Shown here: positions 14,628 to 19,309 of the stretch, in pieces
Layout of the letters: every line of letters starts with the position of its first letter
Numbering within the stretch: the first letter of the stretch is position 1
Origin: an uncultured Mediterraneibacter sp.
GTDB taxonomy: Bacteria > Bacillota > Clostridia > Lachnospirales > Lachnospiraceae
Length of the DNA: 19,309 nt
Direction: 5' to 3'
Assembly: GCA_934418295.1 (NCBI GenBank)
Contig: CAKRWZ010000034.1
Coordinates: forward strand, 1-19,309
Made by a program: the position numbers and the translations under genes
Notes under the pieces: model-generated
What the model was told of the DNA's origin: nothing
The model's database searches: none
Seen by the model: the letters and a program-made list of their open reading frames with translations, nothing else

Positions 14628-17474
14628 TCATTGTTTCTTAAGGATTGCATCTATATACTTTCCGGTGTAGGAATCCGGGTTCTTTGCGATCTCTTCCGGC
14701 GTCCCGCAGGCCACCACTGTCCCACCGTTGTCTCCGCCTTCCGGGCCGATGTCAATGATATAATCTGCAGTTTTTATCACATCCAGATTATGCTCAATGA
14801 CGATCACGGTATTCCCCTCATCGGAAAAACGCCTCAGGATTTCCGTCAGCTTGTGCACATCCGCAAAATGCAGACCGGTCGTAGGCTCGTCCAGAATATA
14901 GACTGTCTTTCCGGTGCTGCGTTTACTCAGCTCCGTAGCCAGTTTGATCCGCTGCGCCTCCCCGCCGGAAAGTGTGGTAGACGGCTGTCCCAGACGGATA
15001 TACGACAGTCCGACATCGTTCAACGTCTCCATTTTTCTGCGGATGCTCGGAATGTGATCAAAAAACTCCAACGCTTCTTCCACCGTCATATCCAGCACAT
15101 CATAAATACTTTTGCCTTTATATTTTACTTCCAGTGTTTCCCGGTTGTAACGCTTGCCTTTGCACACTTCACAAGGCACGTATACATCCGGCAAAAAGTG
15201 CATCTCGATCTTTAAAATACCGTCACCCGAGCATGCCTCACAGCGACCGCCTTTTACATTAAAACTGAATCGGCCTTTTTTGTAACCCCTCGCCTTTGCA
15301 TCTGCAGTAGAAGCAAACAGATCCCGGATCAGATCAAACACTCCCGTATACGTAGCCGGATTGGACCTGGGAGTCCTTCCGATGGGCGACTGGTCGATAT
15401 TGATCACTTTATCTACTTTGTCCAGACCGGTGATCTTGGTGTGTTTCCCCGGGATCGTGCGGGCCCGGTTCAATTCTTTTGCCAATGTTTTGTATAAGAT
15501 TTCATTGACCAGGGAGCTTTTTCCCGACCCGGACACTCCTGTCACACAAGTCATAACTCCCAGCGGAAATGAAACGTCTATATTTTTCAGATTATTTTCT
15601 CTGGCACCGTACACTTTCAGCCAATCCGTCGGCTTTCTGCGCACTTCCGGCACCGGGATCTTCAAACGGCCGCTAAGATATGCTCCCGTGACGGATTTTT
15701 CATTTTTCATCAGCTCTTCCGCCGTGCCCACCGCCACAACTTCTCCGCCATGCTCACCTGCTGCCGGTCCGATATCCACAATGCAGTCTGCCGCCCGCAT
15801 CGTATCCTCATCATGCTCCACCACGATCAAAGAGTTTCCGAGATCCCGCAGATGCTTCAACGTATTCAGCAGCTTATCATTGTCTCTCTGGTGCAGTCCG
15901 ATACTGGGTTCATCCAAAATATAGGCAACCCCTACCAGACCGGAGCCGATCTGGGTCGCAAGCCGGATCCGCTGCGCCTCCCCGCCGGAAAGCGTCGCCG
16001 TCGCCCGGGCCAGCGTCAGATACTCCAGCCCCACATCCACCAAAAAGCTCAGCCTTGCCCGCACTTCTTTTAAAATCTGATCCCCGATCATGTGCTGGGT
16101 TTCATTCAACTGCAGTTCTTCAAAAAAGCGCTGTGATTTTTCAATGGAAAGAGAGGTCACTTCATAAATATTTTTGTCTCCCACCGTCACTGCCAGAGAC
16201 GTTTTTTTCAAACGCTGTCCGCCACATTCATGGCAAGGGGTGATCCGCATGAAAGTCTCATACTCTGCTTTCATGGCTTCTGAAGACGTTTCCCGGTACC
16301 TGCGCTCTACGTTGCGGATCAAGCCTTCAAATGCCACATCGTATACCCCGTATCCGCGCTGTCCGTGATAATGAACCTTCACTTCTTTTCCGTCTGTACC
16401 ATGAATCAAGATATCGTGGATCTTTTTCGGGTATTTACAAAAAGGTGTATCCAAATCAAATCCGTACGCCTCACACAACGCATCCAGGATCGCACGGGTA
16501 AAACTTCCCTTTACCGTACAAGACTGCCAGCCCAGCACAGCAATCGCGCCTTCATTAATGCTTAACTCAGGATCTGGTATCATCAATTCTTCATCAAACT
16601 CCATTTTGTACCCAAGTCCGTAACAAACCGGACAAGCACCAAACGGATTGTTGAAAGAAAAACTTCTGGGTTCGATCTCTTCCATGCTGATCCCGCAGTC
16701 CGGACAGGAGAAACTCTGACTGAAGTTCAGCGGCTCTCCTCCGATCACATCCACCACAAGAAGCCCCTCTGCCAAGGACAGCACATTTTCCACCGAATCC
16801 GTAAGTCTTCTTTCGATCCCCGGCTTTACGACCAGGCGATCGACCACGATCTCCACCGTATGTTTTATGTTTTTATCCAGCTGAATATCCTCAGACAATT
16901 CATAGCCGTTTCCGTCGATCCGCACACGGACGTATCCGCTTCGTTTCGCCCGTTCCAACACTTTTGTATGTGTTCCTTTTCTTCCTCTTACCACCGGCGC
17001 CAGCAGCTGGATCTTGGTCTTTTCCGGCAGATTCATGATCTGGTCTACCATCTGGTCTACCGACTGTCGCATAATCTCCTTCCCGCATTTCGGGCAATGC
17101 GGGATCCCGATCCTGGCATAAAGAAGACGAAGATAATCATAAATCTCCGTCACCGTTCCCACCGTCGATCTCGGATTGTGATTGGTAGACTTCTGATCAA
17201 TGGAAATTGCCGGGGAAAGCCCCTCGATACTTTCCACATTCGGTTTTTCCATCTGCCCGAGGAATTGTCTCGCATAAGAAGACAACGACTCCATATAGCG
17301 TCTCTGCCCCTCTGCGTAAATAGTATCAAAAGCCAGCGAAGACTTTCCGGATCCGCTGAGTCCGGTCAACACCACCAGCTCATTTCTCGGAATATCTACA
17401 TCAATATTTTTCAGATTATTTTCATTCGCTCCACGGATTCTGATATACTGTCTGACATCCATCTTTTTTCCCAT
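14628..17474 (-). CDS. uvrA: Excinuclease ABC subunit A (UvrA)
   Basis: This 948-residue protein is the damage-recognition ATPase of nucleotide excision repair, which loads UvrB onto lesions. It has two ABC modules. The first has Walker A TGLSGSGKSSLAFDT (about 37-51) and signature LSGGEAQRIRLATQIGSG. The second has Walker A TGVSGSGKSSLVNEIL and signature LSGGEAQRIKLATELS. Zinc-binding Cys pairs are visible: CPKCG, CPDCG with CPVCYGLG, CHECGG, and CEACSGDG with CEVCKGKRYN. The ATG at 17474 is chosen because GGAG stands 7 bases upstream and it gives MGKKMDVRQYIRIRGANENNLKN, the usual start. The frame could extend to a TTG at 17525, but that adds a repetitive TDRIDRIDRI stretch and overlaps uvrB. 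It follows uvrB by 47 bases, the standard uvrBA order. No terminator is obvious after the stop. Confidence 0.96.
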   Translation of the reverse strand: MGKKMDVRQYIRIRGANENNLKNIDVDIPRNELVVLTGLSGSGKSSLAFDTIYAEGQRRYMESLSSYARQFLGQMEKPNVESIEGLSPAISIDQKSTNHNPRSTVGTVTEIYDYLRLLYARIGIPHCPKCGKEIMRQSVDQMVDQIMNLPEKTKIQLLAPVVRGRKGTHTKVLERAKRSGYVRVRIDGNGYELSEDIQLDKNIKHTVEIVVDRLVVKPGIERRLTDSVENVLSLAEGLLVVDVIGGEPLNFSQSFSCPDCGISMEEIEPRSFSFNNPFGACPVCYGLGYKMEFDEELMIPDPELSINEGAIAVLGWQSCTVKGSFTRAILDALCEAYGFDLDTPFCKYPKKIHDILIHGTDGKEVKVHYHGQRGYGVYDVAFEGLIRNVERRYRETSSEAMKAEYETFMRITPCHECGGQRLKKTSLAVTVGDKNIYEVTSLSIEKSQRFFEELQLNETQHMIGDQILKEVRARLSFLVDVGLEYLTLARATATLSGGEAQRIRLATQIGSGLVGVAYILDEPSIGLHQRDNDKLLNTLKHLRDLGNSLIVVEHDEDTMRAADCIVDIGPAAGEHGGEVVAVGTAEELMKNEKSVTGAYLSGRLKIPVPEVRRKPTDWLKVYGARENNLKNIDVSFPLGVMTCVTGVSGSGKSSLVNEILYKTLAKELNRARTIPGKHTKITGLDKVDKVINIDQSPIGRTPRSNPATYTGVFDLIRDLFASTADAKARGYKKGRFSFNVKGGRCEACSGDGILKIEMHFLPDVYVPCEVCKGKRYNRETLEVKYKGKSIYDVLDMTVEEALEFFDHIPSIRRKMETLNDVGLSYIRLGQPSTTLSGGEAQRIKLATELSKRSTGKTVYILDEPTTGLHFADVHKLTEILRRFSDEGNTVIVIEHNLDVIKTADYIIDIGPEGGDNGGTVVACGTPEEIAKNPDSYTGKYIDAILKKQ

Positions 17475-17490
17475 GCTGTATCTCCGTTTC

Positions 17491-17525
17491 TGTATCCTAT
17501 CTATCCTGTCTATTCTGTCTGTCAA
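17491..17525. repeat. Short imperfect tandem repeat between uvrB and uvrA
   Basis: On the minus strand, units like GACAGA, ATAGACAG and GATAGATAG follow one another between the uvrB stop and the uvrA ribosome binding site. This creates a spurious N-terminal IDRIDRI extension in the uvrA frame. Confidence 0.6.
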
Positions 17526-19309
17526 AAATCATTCAACATTTTGCGCACTTCCATCAACTGATCGCGCACCTGAGCTGCTGTCTCAAAATCCAGCTCCGCC
17601 GCAGCTTTTTTCATCTGCTTCGTCAGCTTCTGCGCCAATTTTTCCAGTTCTTTTCTGCTCATAGATTCCAGATCTTTTTCCAGTTTCATCTGATCCGGAT
17701 CCGCTTTCTGGGAGATCGTGATCAGATCCCTGACTGATTTTTCTATGGTCTTCGGGATAATTCCGTGCTTTTCATTGTATGCCTCCTGGATTTCCCGGCG
17801 TCGTCCCGTCTCTTCCATTGCGATCTGCATGGACTCCGTAATGGTATCTGCATACATGATCACACGTCCTTCTGCGTTTCTTGCAGCACGTCCGATCGTC
17901 TGGATCAATGAAGTTGCTGATCGCAGGAACCCTTCTTTATCCGCATCCAAAATTGCCACCAGTGTAATCTCCGGTATATCCAGTCCCTCCCTCAGGAGGT
18001 TAATTCCTACCAAAACATCAAACAGGTCCAGGCGCATGTTCCGGATGATCTCCGTCCGCTCCAATGTATCCACATCTGAATGCAGATACTTCACACGGAT
18101 TCCGACTTCCCGCATATAATCCGTCAGATCCTCCGCCATCCGCTTCGTCAATGTCGTAATCAGGATCTTATTCTTCTTTGCCGTTTCCTTGTGGACCTCT
18201 CCGATCAGATCGTCGATCTGTCCCTCAACCGGGCGCACTTCCACCTTCGGATCCAGCAGTCCCGTAGGCCGGATCACCTGCTCTGCCCGCAAGAGCTCAT
18301 GCTCTTCCTCATAAACGCCGGGGGTGGCCGAAACAAACAACACCTGATTGATCTTACCCTCAAACTCCTCAAAATTCAGCGGACGGTTATCCTTTGCCGA
18401 GGGCAGTCGAAATCCGTAATCTACCAGCGTGCTCTTTCTGGACTGGTCTCCGTTATACATGCCTCCGATCTGCGGGATTGTCTTATGGGACTCATCAATC
18501 ATCATAATAAAATCATCCGGAAAATAGTCGATCAGTGTGTACGGCGGCTGTCCTGGCTTCAAACCGGACAAGTGCCGGGAATAATTTTCAATACCGGAAC
18601 AGATCCCGGTTTCTTTCAGCATTTCGATATCAAAATTCGTCCGTTCCGCGATCCTCTGTGCTTCCAAAAGCTTTCCTTCCGATTTGAAATAACGCACCTG
18701 CTCCTCCAACTCCTGCTCGATAGCCTTCGTCGCCCGGTTGATGACCTGCCGATCCACCACATAATGCGAAGCCGGAAAAATCGCAATATGCTTCAAATCT
18801 CCCTTGATTTCACCCGTTAACACATCGATCTCCGTGATCCGCTCGATCTCGTCTCCAAAAAACTCGACCCGTACCGCCGTATCATCTACGTTGGCCGGAA
18901 TGATCTCCAGAACATCTCCTCTGATCCGGAACGTTCCGCGGTGAAAATCCATATCATTGCGGTCATACTGAATCTCGATCAGTTTTTTCACCACCTCGTC
19001 CCGTTCTTTTTCCATCCCCGGCCGAAGCGAGATCACCATGTTTTGATAATCCACCGGACTTCCCAAACCGTAAATACAGGAAACACTGGCCACAATGATC
19101 ACATCCCGCCGCTCAGACAACGCCATAGTAGCGGACAAACGCAGCTTATCGATCTCGTCATTGATAGCCGAATCCTTAGCGATATACGTATCCGAAGACG
19201 GAACATAAGCTTCCGGCTGGTAGTAGTCGTAGTAGGAGACAAAATATTCAACCGCATTATTCGGGAAGAACTCTTTAAATTCTCCATACAGCTGCGCCGC
19301 CAGAGTCTT
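17522..19309 (-). CDS. uvrB: Excinuclease ABC subunit B (UvrB), 5' end beyond window
   Basis: 595 residues are visible and the frame remains open to the right edge, starting inside the Walker A region (KTLAAQLYGEF). Full-length UvrB is about 660 residues, so some 50-65 N-terminal residues are missing. UvrB is the DNA-bound helicase-like subunit that verifies damage and recruits UvrC. The beta-hairpin that clamps DNA is present (SYYDYYQPEAYVPSSDTY). Helicase motifs follow: MMIDESHKTIPQ, LFVSATPGVYE, ILITTLTKRMAEDL, LVGINLLREGLDIPE and LIQTIGRAARNAEG. The C-terminal UVR coiled-coil (MKKAAAELDFETAAQVRDQL), which contacts UvrA and UvrC, is complete. An in-frame ATG at 19138 is internal and not the start. 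The promoter and any SOS (LexA) box would lie outside the window. Confidence 0.97.
   Translation of the reverse strand, partial: KTLAAQLYGEFKEFFPNNAVEYFVSYYDYYQPEAYVPSSDTYIAKDSAINDEIDKLRLSATMALSERRDVIIVASVSCIYGLGSPVDYQNMVISLRPGMEKERDEVVKKLIEIQYDRNDMDFHRGTFRIRGDVLEIIPANVDDTAVRVEFFGDEIERITEIDVLTGEIKGDLKHIAIFPASHYVVDRQVINRATKAIEQELEEQVRYFKSEGKLLEAQRIAERTNFDIEMLKETGICSGIENYSRHLSGLKPGQPPYTLIDYFPDDFIMMIDESHKTIPQIGGMYNGDQSRKSTLVDYGFRLPSAKDNRPLNFEEFEGKINQVLFVSATPGVYEEEHELLRAEQVIRPTGLLDPKVEVRPVEGQIDDLIGEVHKETAKKNKILITTLTKRMAEDLTDYMREVGIRVKYLHSDVDTLERTEIIRNMRLDLFDVLVGINLLREGLDIPEITLVAILDADKEGFLRSATSLIQTIGRAARNAEGRVIMYADTITESMQIAMEETGRRREIQEAYNEKHGIIPKTIEKSVRDLITISQKADPDQMKLEKDLESMSRKELEKLAQKLTKQMKKAAAELDFETAAQVRDQLMEVRKMLNDF

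Noticed and set aside
17475..17525. N-terminal extension of UvrA (TDRIDRIDRI)
   Set aside because: It is encoded by a short tandem repeat, starts with TTG overlapping the uvrB stop, and the ATG at 17474 has a GGAG box and the family start.
1..19309. Defence island, prophage or transposon content
   Set aside because: No integrase, transposase, restriction, toxin-antitoxin or phage genes and no terminal inverted repeats were seen; the genes are housekeeping or envelope genes.

Overview
The window reads as a chromosomal segment of a low-to-mid GC Gram-positive anaerobe, most likely a gut Lachnospiraceae-type clostridium. The basis is the secreted proteins built from ChW repeats (clostridial hydrophobic with conserved Trp), strong AGGAGG-type ribosome binding sites, and the run uvrB-uvrA / mreB-recD2-comF / cdaA-cdaR-HPr. 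The genus cannot be fixed from the sequence alone. I see no phage, insertion sequence, CRISPR, rRNA or tRNA.

Region 1 (1-4855, minus strand) is a tight three-gene operon of exported proteins with gaps of 27 and 31 bases. Transcription runs leftward: an NlpC/P60-like cysteine hydrolase with six ChW repeats, a GH73-type glucosaminidase with an SH3-like domain and six ChW repeats, and a third signal-peptide protein with an acidic linker and ChW repeats that runs off the left edge. In both complete genes the ChW repeats form two copies of an ordered A-B-C triad, and the partial third gene starts the same pattern. Stretches of near-perfect DNA identity between the genes indicate recent exchange.

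Region 2 (4856-6537) is a divergent intergenic region followed by the only plus-strand gene, an LCP (LytR-CpsA-Psr) glycopolymer ligase with an unusually long Arg/Ser/Asp-rich cytoplasmic N-terminus. A strong bidirectional hairpin ends it. Hydrolases and LCP ligase together make the left third a cell-envelope locus.

Region 3 (6538-10456, minus) is a likely c-di-AMP operon: a small two-helix membrane protein, a polytopic membrane protein, the diadenylate cyclase CdaA, its regulator CdaR (YbbR) and an HPr phosphocarrier. HPr sits where glmM is found in the well-known cdaA-cdaR-glmM operons.

Region 4 (10509-14497, minus) holds mreB, recD2 and comF. Both recD2 and comF have start codons that deserve checking. 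Region 5 (14628-19309, minus) is uvrB (5' end off the right edge) followed by uvrA, the nucleotide excision repair pair.

I find no clear candidate for a wholly new system. The most interesting material is the triad-organised ChW hydrolase operon beside an LCP ligase, and the HPr-containing c-di-AMP operon with two uncharacterised membrane proteins.
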